The notes under the pieces are model-generated. The model did no database searches and was not told the DNA's origin. It saw nothing but the letters and a program-made list of their open reading frames with translations. Shown here in pieces: positions 50,201 to 59,499 of a DNA stretch of 64,000 nt. Each line of letters starts with the position of its first letter. Within the stretch, counting starts at the first letter, position 1. This DNA is from Hyposmocoma kahamanoa. Lineage: Eukaryota > Arthropoda > Insecta > Lepidoptera > Cosmopterigidae. The stretch covers positions 7,486,072 through 7,550,071 of the forward strand of contig NW_020653750.1 of the NCBI RefSeq assembly GCF_003589595.1. The letters are read 5' to 3'. A program made the translations under genes and the position numbers.

Positions 50201-53200
50201 CCATTCAAATTTGAAGAAAATATTTCACCTCTAAGGGTAGCAAATTAGACGATGAATCCGGTTTATTGGATTTCACCCACATTACGGTAACCGATTTTAA
50301 TAAAACTTGGCAAATAAGTAGATGTAATTCCACAAACATTGGAGGTTGGTGTTCATTATCAAATGCCCTAAGTTTAAGTAATTTGATTGATCAAATACTA
50401 TTATGCAATTTCGAAGGTGTTTAATAAACGTCATTTCAATACGTTCTTGTTGAAAATTTGATTTTGTAAAACGGGGGAAAACTTTTTCTTCGATGAAAGC
50501 AACATTTTTAACTTCTAGCCCTTTAAGAATAAAAATGCAAAGTGGCTCGAATTATGTGGCCGGGTGTTTATCGAAGTTAAGTGAATGATATAGATTGTAT
50601 GAGAAAAAATAGAAAAAAGAGTGACGAAAAGAACAGAAACGAGCACAACACACAATGACATGCATGCATGATTTTTTTTTGCATTTGCCTATATTTTTGG
50701 TAATAAAAATAAGGTGAATTCCTGTTGATTTTCTTTTCGTATTTTATGTTACAACGATAGATACCTACTCAAGCATTTTCTTATCAAGCTAACAGAAAGA
50801 TAACTTGGAAACTTGCTAAGGATTAAGCTTGCCTTTTATGTTTTGACAGCAGGATTGCTAGCAAACTTCTCAAAGATATAAGTGCTATGACGTTTTCCTT
50901 TGATAATACCGACTTTTGATAGGGGTATTATCTGGAATAGATAATTTTACAGGAACTCTGTTGTTATTAAAATTCTATGGTATTTGTCGTTTGTATACTC
51001 GATAAAGTTATTTCAATAACTTTCCTATATTGTTAAATGAAGAGTTTTGTTTGTACAGCTCTCTTTAGTTATCACTGGAACAAACTTTAAAGAAGGTTTT
51101 GTTTCTGGTTTCGCAGTATTTGTTTCTATTTAATAGAACAGCCAGTATATAGAAAAGAGTAGCTATAACCATTTAGCTTTGCTTTAGTAGCTGTCACAGT
51201 GATATTTACACAGCTACGTGGAGGTATTTGCGTAATCTCGCATACCTACTCATTTCTAGGTTCTTTGCCATCAATTTATAGAATTTTGATTGAAATATAC
51301 TATTGATTTTTTAATAATATCAGGTGACGAACAAGTCGTCAAGGTTAAAGTCAAATAATCATTTATTCCATAGGTAAAATTTTTACACTTGAAAACGTCA
51401 TTTTTAAGCTACTGCTCGTTCACTAGGCCAACCTTCCTGCGAAGAACGAGCAACAAACTTTAGAGATTGCTCTTTTCAAATAAACTAAAATGCTATGGAA
51501 TACACTTTGAATCATAATTGTGTGGAATCAAGACTCATATTGTCTTTCCATACATCTTTATCTAACAAGTAATCTTCAATTTTGTTATATGACTTTTAAA
51601 TTAAAATACTTTTAATATAAGTTTTAAACTTAGGAAATGATAACCTTAATAATATAATAACATATACACACATACTCATATTCCCGCCACACACAGACAC
51701 ACACACAGGTAGACAACTACAAATTACACCCAAACTCACGAGAGAAATAAATGTAGGCCATACAAATATTTCTCCCGGCCCGGAAATCGAACATGCAATC
51801 CAGCATGGTAACCGTGCCACTGAGGCAGTTAAGTATATATACTCCGGAATCTCATTGCAAAAACGTATACAGTTCTCCATAAAAGAATCGTGCGCCTGAT
51901 GGTAAACTACACGCCTGTCCATAACAGTTGCAGTGCCACTAAGAGCTTTAAGTCGCAAAGTTCTGAGGGGCAATGCCGCTGTGCCCGTCACCCTGCGACA
52001 TAAGTTGAGAAGTCCCCATGTGCCTGTAATTGCACCAGCACCCTTACCCTTCATAATCGGACCACAGTAATGCTGACAACAGCGCCACTCGGAACTCTAT
52101 ATTATTTATCTAACCAAATATATTGTTTGTTGTGAAATGTTTAAGTACTTCCTAAGTAATTTATATGTCTATTGTATGAAAATATTTACATAGGTACTAA
52201 TATGTGTTATGTGGATTATTCCATTTTTGGAAAGCCAAGATTTTGGTCATGATCTGCCGAAATGAGTTCCTCTCTCGTGGACCTCTATTAACGTTTCATG
52301 CACCCCATATATTTTTTCCGTTGACATGAACCCCTTATAGGAAAGAATGGGCCCCTGGGGGTCGACATAGACCACATTGTGAATCATCGCTCTAGATATT
52401 TCTAAGATCAGAGCAACAGGCATCTTTTAATGTAACATGTACCACCCTCTACCACATAAATATTTTCCATCGTGTTAGATTGTAGAACAAATGTACTTTC
52501 GTTTTTTAAAAATATATCTGGTGCAGGCAGACTTTACGCTTTATGAATTTTATACCATATTTATGACGTCAACAAGCGTTTTTACATACGTATTGTCATA
52601 ATATTACTTTTCAAGTAAATGACAGAAGTGTACATAGAATTAAATATACAGGGTTATTTGTAAAATGCCAACAACCTCGCAGGACTACATTTGTTCCGTG
52701 AGTTTTAACAAAACATAATAAATTTACCAAAAATTGACATTTAAGTTTTTGTTGTACTATCTAACACTTTTTAGATCTATAGTTTTTGCAATGCCTCTCG
52801 CGTCATTTATAGAAATAATTTTGGTGGGCGGTCTTTTGCAAGTAGTTATCACCATTTAGAGTGATCTATTTAAATATCGTTATTTTGGTACAAAAGTAAA
52901 ACCGGTTGATTGAACACTTTGAAAAAAATCCTTCCTAAATTCCAACCGACGTCGTCTAGCAAAACGTGCCAGACGCTATGCCAACTAAGCCACGGAACGA
53001 ACCAGCGGACCTTACGAATTTTGCTATGTGCTTGTTGTCGGATCTTTGTATTTGATTTTCAACGACTTTTTAGACGTAAAACCATCTACAGTGTTCTATC
53101 TTTGTATTAATAATAACAAACTAGTAGAGTAATTTCACAAAAAATAACTTAATATCAATTCAATACAAATTTAAAATCTGTTGAATTATTAAAAGTCAAG

Positions 53201-53541
53201 GAACAAAAGAAATTGTTTATAATGGTAGGAATATAGTCCTACATACTTGTTAGTATGTTACAATATGTATATGCTATTAGTTCCTAATCGATCTATATTT
53301 TCCTTTACAGCAAACTATAGGACAGTGGCGCATAGCATTTTGGTTCGTATTCGTCACATTAGTTGGAACCAATATTCTATACCTGATATGGGGCTCGGGA
53401 GAACAGCAATGGTGGGACGATATAGAAAAACTGGGATACCCGGAGAGCTGGAAACATGGCCCGTTAAAGAAAAATCCGAAAAATCTGGAAAAAACTGTTA
53501 TGCGTCCTATACGTAATCATTCGGCTGTCGTTGAAAAATAA
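38246..53541 (+). CDS. SLC17-family transporter, copy 2 (putative inorganic phosphate cotransporter); first exon not found
   Basis: This is a tandem paralogue of the upstream transporter and is expected to have the same MFS fold. Exons: 38246-38442, 41507-41746, 42136-42345, 42650-42817, 43020-43236, 46206-46444 and 53311-53541 (stop included). All borders are GT-AG, and exon sizes and phases parallel copy 1 (217 and 239 nt are identical). About 500 codons are visible. Key segments: [35 protein letters not shown] with GGKW, RVIEGFGEGP (Arg and Glu spaced as in copy 1), RSRFGAMIFGGAQVG and FYSSVKINAMDIAPNYAG. The tail is QQWWDDIEKLGYPESWKHGP. One difference stands out: IGHDAGYF has Ala where copy 1 has Trp. 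The introns are large (2.97 and 6.9 kb) and full of insertions. The start codon exon is not identified. The substrate is unknown. Confidence 0.93.
38620..39240 (+). repeat. Dispersed repeat family G, two copies in direct order (intron 1)
   Basis: The first copy ends at 'gcacgacttattcgtcccat' (38915-38940) and the second at 'gcacgacttgttcgtcccgt' (39200-39220). Both contain 'gggacttgtcaac/ggggctcttcaac', 'gcactgtcagtgcccc/cagtggcagtgccc' and 'agctctgagtgacactgcaac'. The copies differ at several positions, so they are old. Confidence 0.7.
40240..40690 (+). pseudogene. Mariner/IS630-Tc1 superfamily transposase C-terminal fragment (intron 1)
   Basis: Across frames it reads DDITNMWFQQGGATSHTA, LLQTKFPDRIISRNLAVKWP, CDSTPLDYNLWGYVEDKVYA and INNFDERIDICKQ, then RRGHLSDIIH. 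This is the order of the second half of a mariner-like transposase. The usual QQDGA reads QQGGA, so the catalytic Asp is lost. An insertion lies between KWP and CDSTP, and a stop occurs after KPIE. It is dead. No terminal repeats were identified. Confidence 0.85.
41120..41195. repeat. Short palindrome in intron 1 of copy 2
   Basis: CAAAAGTGTA ... TACACTTTTG and TAATTATCAT ... ATGATAATTA are nested inverted pairs. They may be a minimal MITE. Confidence 0.5.
41987..42087. repeat. Hairpin of about 100 bp just upstream of SLC17 copy 2 exon 3
   Basis: AACTAGATAACTTACGTCAT (41987-42006) and ATGAAGTAAGTTATCTAGTT (42068-42087) pair with one mismatch. The loop is a pyrimidine-rich TTTATC tract and contains TTGTTAACCTTAACAA. 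It ends 48 bp before exon 3. Confidence 0.8.
44020..44145 (+). repeat. Dispersed repeat fragment (intron 5 of copy 2)
   Basis: The layout 'cccgaaacgtcggtttgttt ... gtgtaataatcgcgaaaacc' is shared in part with 29345-29440 and 41425-41460. It is non-coding. Confidence 0.55.
44640..44900 (-). pseudogene. Jockey-like LINE reverse-transcriptase fragment (intron 5)
   Basis: The minus-strand translation contains RVDNIKDLGVHFDSYLLFDQ and KAHSAIRFLMRTCNDF, the typical segment after the RT fingers/palm in Jockey-like elements. It is an isolated fragment with no poly-A tail. Confidence 0.7.
44976..45799. mobile_element. Harbinger-like non-autonomous TIR element with nested SINE
   Basis: The termini AGGTGGATTCATATTTGTGA and TCACAAATGTGGACTCATCT are inverted repeats that extend inward to about 47 bp (GACTCCGTGACG / GTCACGGAGTC). 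The flanking TAA (44973-44975, 45800-45802) fits the TWA duplication of PIF/Harbinger elements. A SINE sits inside. The right half is GC- and CpG-richer than the surroundings, with a palindrome CGACCCGTCGCGGGTCG. No transposase. Confidence 0.8.
45073..45290 (-). repeat. tRNA-derived SINE (type 1), nested
   Basis: This is a complete copy. The minus strand starts with TGCCTCCGTGGCCGAACGG (A box), then CAGGTTCGATTCCCGGG (B box), the body, and a TAA-rich tail at about 45060. It is inserted in the Harbinger-like element. Confidence 0.92.
45917..46122 (+). repeat. tRNA-derived SINE (type 1), sense orientation
   Basis: Head TGTGGCCGAACAG, B-box-like GGTACGATTCCCGG (one mismatch), and body to 'gagtgtgcgcgttatta'. 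It ends 83 bp upstream of exon 6 of SLC17 copy 2. Confidence 0.9.
46833..47060. mobile_element. MITE family C, complete 228-bp copy (intron 6)
   Basis: The termini CATTGACTTACAATTATATG and CATTTATTTGTAAGTCAATG form inverted repeats that continue inward (GGACGTCGGGTC / GACCCGTCGTCC). An exact 8-bp duplication ACCCCAAG flanks it (46825-46832, 47061-47068), which indicates a hAT-type element. Partial copies lie at 18167-18320 and 20290-20438. Confidence 0.92.
47066..47461. mobile_element. GC-rich TIR element adjoining MITE C
   Basis: The left end, AGGCTCAATTTGTATTGCAG and GGAACGGAATGGAAG, is inverted at the right end as TTCCGTTCCATTCTATTCTG and CTGCAATGTAACTTGAGCCT. The interior is rich in CpG (TCGCGCGTTCGCGCC). 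The open frames inside arise from base composition, not coding. No target-site duplication is certain, because MITE C inserted at its left edge. Confidence 0.75.
47462..48052. other. Intronic DNA without recognised feature
   Basis: This lies within intron 6 of SLC17 copy 2. A frame at 47789-47986 contains VKQKLCTKGLRTW-like residues that might be an old mobile-element scrap. I cannot place it. Confidence 0.35.
48053..48267 (-). repeat. tRNA-derived SINE (type 1)
   Basis: Minus strand: head with an insertion (GAACGGCATTACC), B box CGGGTTCGATTCCCGGG, body and tail. Intron 6 of copy 2. Confidence 0.88.
48440..48625 (-). repeat. Fragment related to the 18640-18965 SINE
   Basis: The layout 'ccagtaggaccaatgtg ... 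gttgctcttgtattcat ... aattctctagtttgagacc' parallels 18710-18825. Confidence 0.55.
49123..50080. mobile_element. 958-bp hAT-like non-autonomous element (intron 6)
   Basis: The ends TAGAGATGATACGGGTAT and (reverse complement) TAAAGATGAAACGAATAG are imperfect inverted repeats of the kind seen in hAT elements. An exact 8-bp duplication GTTCTCAA flanks it (49115-49122, 50081-50088). Subterminal palindromes containing CCGGATATCC occur near both ends. No transposase is seen in the AT-rich interior. It splits an older repeat whose halves resume at 50089 ('ttcgactgtatttt'). Confidence 0.9.
51345..51500 (+). repeat. Dispersed repeat family K fragment
   Basis: 'gttcactaggccaaccttcc', 'cgaagaacgagcaacaaact' and 'agattgctcttt' match the layout at 33960-34110. 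Confidence 0.6.
51650..51832 (-). repeat. tRNA-derived SINE (type 1), degraded
   Basis: The body is clear ('acaaattacacccaaactca', 'atttctcccggcccgg'). The head is shortened and the B box is damaged (AAATCGAACATGC). Confidence 0.8.
51885..52085. repeat. Dispersed repeat family G copy (intron 6)
   Basis: 'tcgtgcgcctgatggtaaac', 'ggggcaatgccgctgtgccc' and 'gtaattgcaccagcaccctt' follow family G order. Confidence 0.7.
52255..52395. mobile_element. hAT-like element fragment related to 56346-56929
   Basis: 'cccctgggggtcgacataga' and 'ccacattgtgaatcatcgctctag' resemble the right end of the 56346-56929 element. Only the end region is present. Confidence 0.5.
52935..53000 (-). repeat. tRNA-like sequence (SINE head or pseudo-tRNA)
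   Basis: The minus strand reads TTCCGTGGCTTAGTTGGCAT, a strong A-box region, with a pairable anticodon arm (CTGGC...GCTAG). The T arm is degraded (GTCGGTTGGAATTT). It is probably derived from a tRNA or tRNA-SINE and not functional. Confidence 0.4.
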
Positions 53542-53572
53542 TATAGGTCTGTTTGGCATTACTCTGTTTTTG

Positions 53573-53578
53573 AATAAA
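53573..53578 (+). terminator. Polyadenylation signal, SLC17 copy 2
   Basis: AATAAA lies 32 bp after the stop codon of copy 2. A short 3' UTR is implied. Confidence 0.65.
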
Positions 53579-54182
53579 GTAATGAGTTTAAAGATCAGGC
53601 AGTAAATATTACTCATTGGGAAAGCTAGGAATATTTCCAAGCGCTCTTTATTTATTTTTTTTTTTTTTTGAGGATACAAACAGCTTGTATCACAATGTAA
53701 TAAAAACAATATTAAATAATTATACACAAAAACAGTTCCCTACTGATACATTAGCAAAATACTGCATTGACAACACTAAACAACTAAACGACATTGTACA
53801 CGCATACATGAGACATTATAGTAGATATTAAATTAGATTACTTTAGTAATAAAAAAATAATTGGATAATACCTAACGTACGCACAGTTTGAGTTAAACAA
53901 ATCAAAATCGTAAAGACCAGATTTTAACTTTGTTAAAATTATTGCTCGCACGCCATATAAACGAATTCCGTTTGTAATTTTGTAAAGCGACATGTAAATG
54001 AATTAGTGACTCGTTACTTAAATGCTACTGTTATCATATCTAAAAGTAATTATTTATAACTGTTGAGTTTCTTATTAATCTATGGCTTGATTTGAAAGCT
54101 AGTGCCTCACGTGGTGTCATTGTTGTCAATTTCTTTAAAAAAGACTCGCATAAGCAAATGTGAAAAATCCACATAACAACCA
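53579..54182. other. Intergenic DNA after SLC17 copy 2
   Basis: It is AT-rich with a 15-base poly-T run near 53656. No gene is recognised. Confidence 0.4.
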
Positions 54183-54190
54183 AAAGGTAT

Positions 54191-54542
54191 AAGCGCCCAG
54201 TTACACAACGCGAAAGCTTTCATGCGGCCGCCGCGCGGCGGTCGCCCAGTAACCACGCTTTCATGTACATTAAAGGCGAATCTAAATTCTGTTTACTAGG
54301 CAACAATATTTAAATTTCTCTGAATAATACAACCGCGCGGTCGCCGGGCGACCTCCGCGTAGACCAAATTCTAGCCGCCAACCTCCGCTCCAGAGACGCT
54401 CATTTAAGTTAAAACGTAAAGGCGTAAAAATAAATATATACAGCGTATTTTGCCATAACAGTTAGATTCGCACGATCGCTGCGCGGTAGCAACGCGGTGA
54501 CCGCGCGGGGTGAATGAAATTCGTATCGAATAAATGCGCCCT
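54191..54542. mobile_element. 352-bp GC-rich element with exact 8-bp duplication
   Basis: Identical AAAGGTAT flanks it (54183-54190, 54543-54550). The ends AAGCGCCCAGTTAC and (reverse complement) AGGGCGCATTTATTCG are weak inverted repeats. The interior holds near-palindromic GCGGCCGCCGCGCGGCGGTC and CGCGCGGTCGCCGGGCGACC, far GC-richer than its surroundings. It is non-coding and hAT-like by target-site length. Confidence 0.8.
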
Positions 54543-54689
54543 AAAGGTATCTGGTTGAGTGAAGAAAAACTTATATAGATTTCTCACAGGTAGCGTTACG
54601 GCAAAATAGCTGGTAAAGCCAAAAGCAAAGACCTGCAACAAGCACATAGAGAAATTCATAAGGTGTACTGATTCGTGGGTTGGATGGGA

Positions 54690-54760
54690 TACGTAAGCGA
54701 TGGCCCCGGTATGGCGAGGTCGTTGGTTCGAGTCCAGCTGGATCGAAGGAATTTCTCTTT
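54690..54760 (+). repeat. Sequence with B-box-like motif
   Basis: GTTGGTTCGAGTCCAG matches a pol III B box. Upstream 'gtaagcgatggccccggtat' is a poor A box. It is likely a SINE head fragment, because the following 'ctttgtatcaataacaacaa' resembles 53090-53115 in part. Confidence 0.35.
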
Positions 54761-54999
54761 GTGTTTGCTCGACCTTTGTATCAATAACAACAAGATAGTG
54801 AAGTATTTTCACAAAAAACATATGAACATCATGATAGTCAATAAAATAAATATTGCAAATCCTATCAAATTAGAAAAAAAACTATCAAAAGGTCTCTAAA
54901 TTGTGTTCGTGTGTTAAGCCATTGACATATGTGTTTTGATGTAATTTACTACCAAGACTGTTTAATTTGATACTGTTTCTTTGATTATGTTTCTTTTTT

Positions 55000-55225
55000 T
55001 TTTATACCAAGTAATGAGACTAGCAAGTCATGCGCCCGGTGGTAAGCGACACGCGTGTCCATAACAGTTCAGTAGCACTCAATCACAAAGATTTGAGAGA
55101 CATCACCCTGAGACATAAGTTGACAAATTCGATGTACTTACATTACTGCTTTGTGGCAGAAATGTTAGGTAAGGTGGCAATACTTCCCTGAACGAATTCT
55201 TTCACAAGGAACTCTACTGCTACCA
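55000..55225. repeat. Dispersed repeat family G copy
   Basis: 'tataccaagtaatgagacta', 'catgcgcccggtggtaagcg' and 'aggaactctactgctaccaa' follow family G order. Confidence 0.7.
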
Positions 55226-56337
55226 AAATGTTGCTGGTACTACAAATGAAGAAAAATAAAACACATCGATATTATGATAATAAGGTTTCTTGTTCGATTA
55301 GTACTAGTTTACAATAAGATTACTTTACCATTTCTTACATTAATAAATATATTAATTAGTTGTATGTTCACAATGTACAGTATGTAGTTTGTCCTACATT
55401 TAGATATACAGTCCGCCGGGCCGCCGGCCACAAGGGCACTTTGAAAATGTCACTGAAAGTGAAAACTCAATAAGAATACAATTTTAGCGCTTCACTTTTC
55501 CGATACTTCAATATTTTACCAGTTAATTAAAATTTAAGCAGAATTATGGGACAAAATATGTCCAATTTATATGAACAACATTTTTGATACAAATTTTTCG
55601 AAAAACAATCACTGTTGAACTGAATTTTGTATTTACGTTCATATTTATGATATACAGGTTATAATAGTGTAACAATAATGCATTTTGAATCAATGTAATC
55701 CACCTTGCGGCGTCTGAAGTTTACATAATTTGCATGAAAATTTGACTAGAAATCGTTTACACTTCTTTAATTTGTGGCAAAAAATTTCACAGGATGACTG
55801 AACCCTGTAACATCGAACGTTTCCACAACATCCCATTTGCAATTCGCGAATTATTTTCAAATTTTCGATATAAATTGTCCAATCAGCTCAAATCAGCAAT
55901 TGTATTTCGTACAGAAAAAATAAGAAAAATCGCAATATACGTTTGTGTTTCAAAGGGAACATTGTTCAGTATCATGGGCAGAGTCACTCTATGAAATTTC
56001 AACTTTTTTATAACACCCTGTATTGATAACTAGGATACTGTCCTCAAAGTTTGCGAATAATTTCATTAACATCATTTTAATAATTATACGCCTACTAATG
56101 AAAAGTTAAAGATTTCTTTAATTGAATTGAAAATTTATAAGTTTTTGTTTGAGCCACAACGTAAAATGATATTAAAACAAAAAATATGTACATAATAAGT
56201 TCAAATAAGAATAGTGAAACTATTCAAAAATAGCTAGGAAGTCGTCACATTTTAAAAGAGGGCTCGTAAATTAATTTTCTCGTGTTATTTTTTTGTATTG
56301 TCTTATGTGTACAGTGGAAGCTCTAACATACCTGATC
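55226..56337. other. Intergenic DNA without recognised feature
   Basis: No coding region is supported. The segment is AT-rich with scattered repeat-like words ('aacaccctgtattgataact' near 55992). Confidence 0.4.
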
Positions 56338-56345
56338 CTCTAGCC

Positions 56346-56929
56346 CAGAGGTTCCCAGGCTTTTTTCTCATAGACCACTTTAAAAATTTAGCTGGTTCCG
56401 GTGGACCCCTGCAGCTACTTTTCTACCATATTCCCAAAACTCGACAAAAAATGTGAACATTAGATCTAACTATGGAAATTTGCAACGCAAATTGCAGAGT
56501 TGTGGTTAAAGAATTGTGGTTAAAGAATTTTATTTCTCAAAAAGAATTATACATTCACTTAAGTTCCAACCACAAATTAATGGTTTTCGAAAAAAAAAGT
56601 GAGAATTTAATTGATTGTGCTGTGAGTGGATGTCAAAAAAGTAAAGGCACGTTGTACTGAATATGGAATATGCAAGTTTTTACAAGTAACAGTCGCTGGA
56701 CTTCTTTAAATATTATCTGCCTGCATTGATAGGTGAAGTCAAACCAACATTTTAGTTCTTCACTATCGAAAGCAGATAAATCTTCGTGGACCCTCGCTTA
56801 CGAACTGTGAACCCCTATTTTTTTGTCACGCCAACGTAGACCCCCGTCGAGTCTCCCGTGGACCACTGGGGGTCCCCCTGGAACACGTGGACCCCTGGGG
56901 GTCCACCTAGACCACTTTAGGGACTATGG
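56346..56929. mobile_element. 584-bp hAT-like element
   Basis: It begins CAGAGGTTCCCAGGCTTT, the classic opening of many non-autonomous hAT elements, and ends ACTTTAGGGACTATGG as an imperfect inverted repeat. An exact 8-bp duplication CTCTAGCC flanks it (56338-56345, 56930-56937). The right subterminal region has repeated GGACCCCTGGGGGTCC-like palindromes. The 56472-56660 frame (LWLKNFIS, LSSNHKLMVFEKKSE) has no convincing transposase motif. Confidence 0.9.
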
Positions 56930-56937
56930 CTCTAGCC

Positions 56938-57770
56938 AAACTTTGGTTCTGAGAGTCTTCTTACGCATTCAACAATAAAATGTAAAATCAAGATTTTTGG
57001 TTGAAATTTGTACTTATGTAAAGTAATTAAAGATCAAATTGGCTTAAAACGTTTCTTCAAATCATCATTCATTATTTATGCAACAAGGAAATCATACCAA
57101 AATGCGTTTACGGCTACCAAGTTAAAGGTTAAATTTGTTTAACAACTTTCTCCCCATTGATCTACTCAAAACCAAAAAGACGGTTTTTAGAAGTCAGGTA
57201 TCTTAGAGCATCGACTGTACATACAGAGATGAGTGAAGTACGGCTTAACAATTATACCGTACAGTCACTTGCATTAATATGTAAACACAGCTAATCTACA
57301 ATCAAATAATCGTCGTTAAAGCTCTATAATATACATACTTAACTTGTTTTGCCAGTTAAAAATAAACTATTATATTTGTGTAAAATAAAATAAATAAATA
57401 AATACCAAAGTATATTACATACGAAAATCAAACTTAAATTTCACTACGCGTATATTAATGCTTCCGCCTGTGCAATTAAATCCGCCCATTAACTTTTCAC
57501 AGTCGGACACAAATACTTTTTAAGAGTAATTAGTAAAATAAAGTAGTAAAAAAAATGCATTGATCGATTTTTTTGACAACGTCAACAAGTTTTTCTTTTG
57601 TATGATAGATGGCAGTGGCCATACAACTAACGTGTTCGAATGTTTCGTTATACGAGTATGTAGAATAACGATAAATTAAAAGAAGCCGAATAGTTATTTC
57701 AAAAGAAGTCTAGATAGAAAAAAATAACCATTTTGTCAATTGTACTTAATTTTTTTGACGAAGTGACGGT
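56938..57770. other. Intergenic DNA without recognised feature
   Basis: AT-rich, no gene recognised. Confidence 0.4.
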
Positions 57771-58014
57771 CGACGATGCAGAATCCACACCTATTCACTC
57801 GCCATAAAATTTCAATCAAACTTATCTACACACATGTATTTTCTGCCTTTTTCCTATCCGGGTAGGCAGGGACCAAGGCCATTCACTTGCTGCGATCCTA
57901 ACACACATCTTTCACCTCATCAACACGCATCAATGCATTCATACACGCTCATTTAATTTTATTTTAATAACAGTAACTGTCAATATATTCAAATACCCGT
58001 CTGTCTCTCGACTA

Positions 58015-59030
58015 TTGTACCTACTCTATCAGGAGTTAGTCAGGCGAGCACCTTAGGTCTTCAGTACTCAAAATGCCTACTATTATTTGAAGATGATGTT
58101 AAGCTTTACATCGATGTAGAAAGACCTCAGAATAGCATTCGGTTGCAAAACTACATTACTACAGTAGAGGTGTGGGCACGGACAACTCGAATTCAGTTTA
58201 ATTTATTCAAGTGCAAAGTCATTACATTCGCAATAATACCAATTCAGGCAGCTACTTATAGCATAGGCGATAGTATTATTGGTAGAATGGAGTTGATCTG
58301 AGGATCTCGGTTTGACTTTGAATTCGCGGTTTCCTTTCAAAGATAATATTACAGCAATTGGCAAATCGACTCCAAGGTAGCATTAATGCTTTACAACGCA
58401 TACGTTCGCAGCATATTATAATTCGGAGCGGTGGCGTGGGACCCTTATATCAAACCGAAACCTCGCGTCACGAAACCTTATATAGTGACATAATAAAAAA
58501 GGTGCAGAAAAACTTTGCGAGATTTGCCTACAAAAAGATGTACAACGTTTATCCGCAATATTTCCGCTCTATGTTAGTGTACTGAATTATTGGATTGGCC
58601 AGCTTAATACTGAGACGTAAACGAATGCTCTAAACGCATTCATGTTGTTTTGAATGGTGGGGTAGACACCATGACAGTAGTGTCTCATGTGGGCCTGTTT
58701 GTTCTGGACCGATATTTGCGCGGCGGCGGTGCTCTGCTGCAGAGGCGCGTGCATCCCTTATTCGCGACGTTTCCCTCGCGCACCTACAGTGGCGAACATG
58801 CGTCTACTGTTCAAGTGACTTCTTTGCTCAACCAATTACTTACACAACAGCCACGTGCCGACATATTCCATGACAGTTCAAACGAATTCTCGTAATATGC
58901 TATTTTGTTCCTCAGTCGATTTAAAAAAATCCAAAGCAGGGGTACCTACGTAATTTACTACATTTTGACTAGTATATAATGTTTTGGCTTCCGCTGTAAA
59001 CTTATATTGTGAATAAATAAAATAAATAAA
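58015..59030 (+). pseudogene. Jockey-like LINE ORF2 3' fragment
   Basis: Across frames it reads GVSQASTLGLQYS, FEDDVKLYIDVERPQN (the active-site F-x-DD motif), FNLFKCKVITF, DLGLTLNSRFPFKDNI, LYNAYVRSILEFGAVAWDPY and KVQKNFARFAYKKMY. This is the order of a Jockey-clade RT and its C-terminus. There are multiple stops and shifts. It ends in an AATAAATAAAATAAATAAA tail near 59012-59030. It is 5'-truncated, as is usual for LINEs. Confidence 0.85.
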
Positions 59031-59199
59031 TATAGAATCCACTTTGCGTTATAAATCATTCCTAAAATTTAAAGTGTAAATCATTTCTTCATCTTTGTGT
59101 CGATTAATTAAGGCAGTACAAGTTTTTACTCGCATTTTTCGTGTTTGTTCGAACAATCGTATAGTGGGTAAAATTTTCCTTGTTTTTGTATTATTATTA

Positions 59200-59470
59200 T
59201 TATTGTATTCACACTCGCCTTACAAATCTGTTTCATTATCTTCATTCATCCTCTCAATATGTCCGAACCACTTAGCATCAAGCACAGCATTTTTTCTACA
59301 TTTACCAATACATGTCTTCTACGCCGAAACACTCTCTTATCACACTGTTCCCCATTTTTTCCATAGTCACTCCTCAAGTCTAGTGTATCATCTATGGTCA
59401 CTCCTGTCATACTTTTCAAAATTCTCATTTCCAATGCAATAGTTCGCAAAAGTGTATAATTAAAGAAACT
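59200..59470 (-). pseudogene. LINE reverse-transcriptase C-terminal scrap
   Basis: The minus strand reads LEMRILKSMTGVTIDD and, in another frame, KWFGHIERMNEDNE, both motifs of the region after RT in non-LTR elements. The frame is broken in between. Confidence 0.65.
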
Positions 59471-59499
59471 TAACATGGTGAACACTCAAACCAACGCTA

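Noticed and set aside
54220..54520. CpG-island promoter
   Set aside because: It is bounded by an exact 8-bp duplication and has no gene starting nearby, so a transposon insertion explains it better.
59095..59442. 115-codon plus-strand open frame
   Set aside because: The opposite strand carries LINE motifs (KWFGHIERMNE). The plus frame is its shadow.
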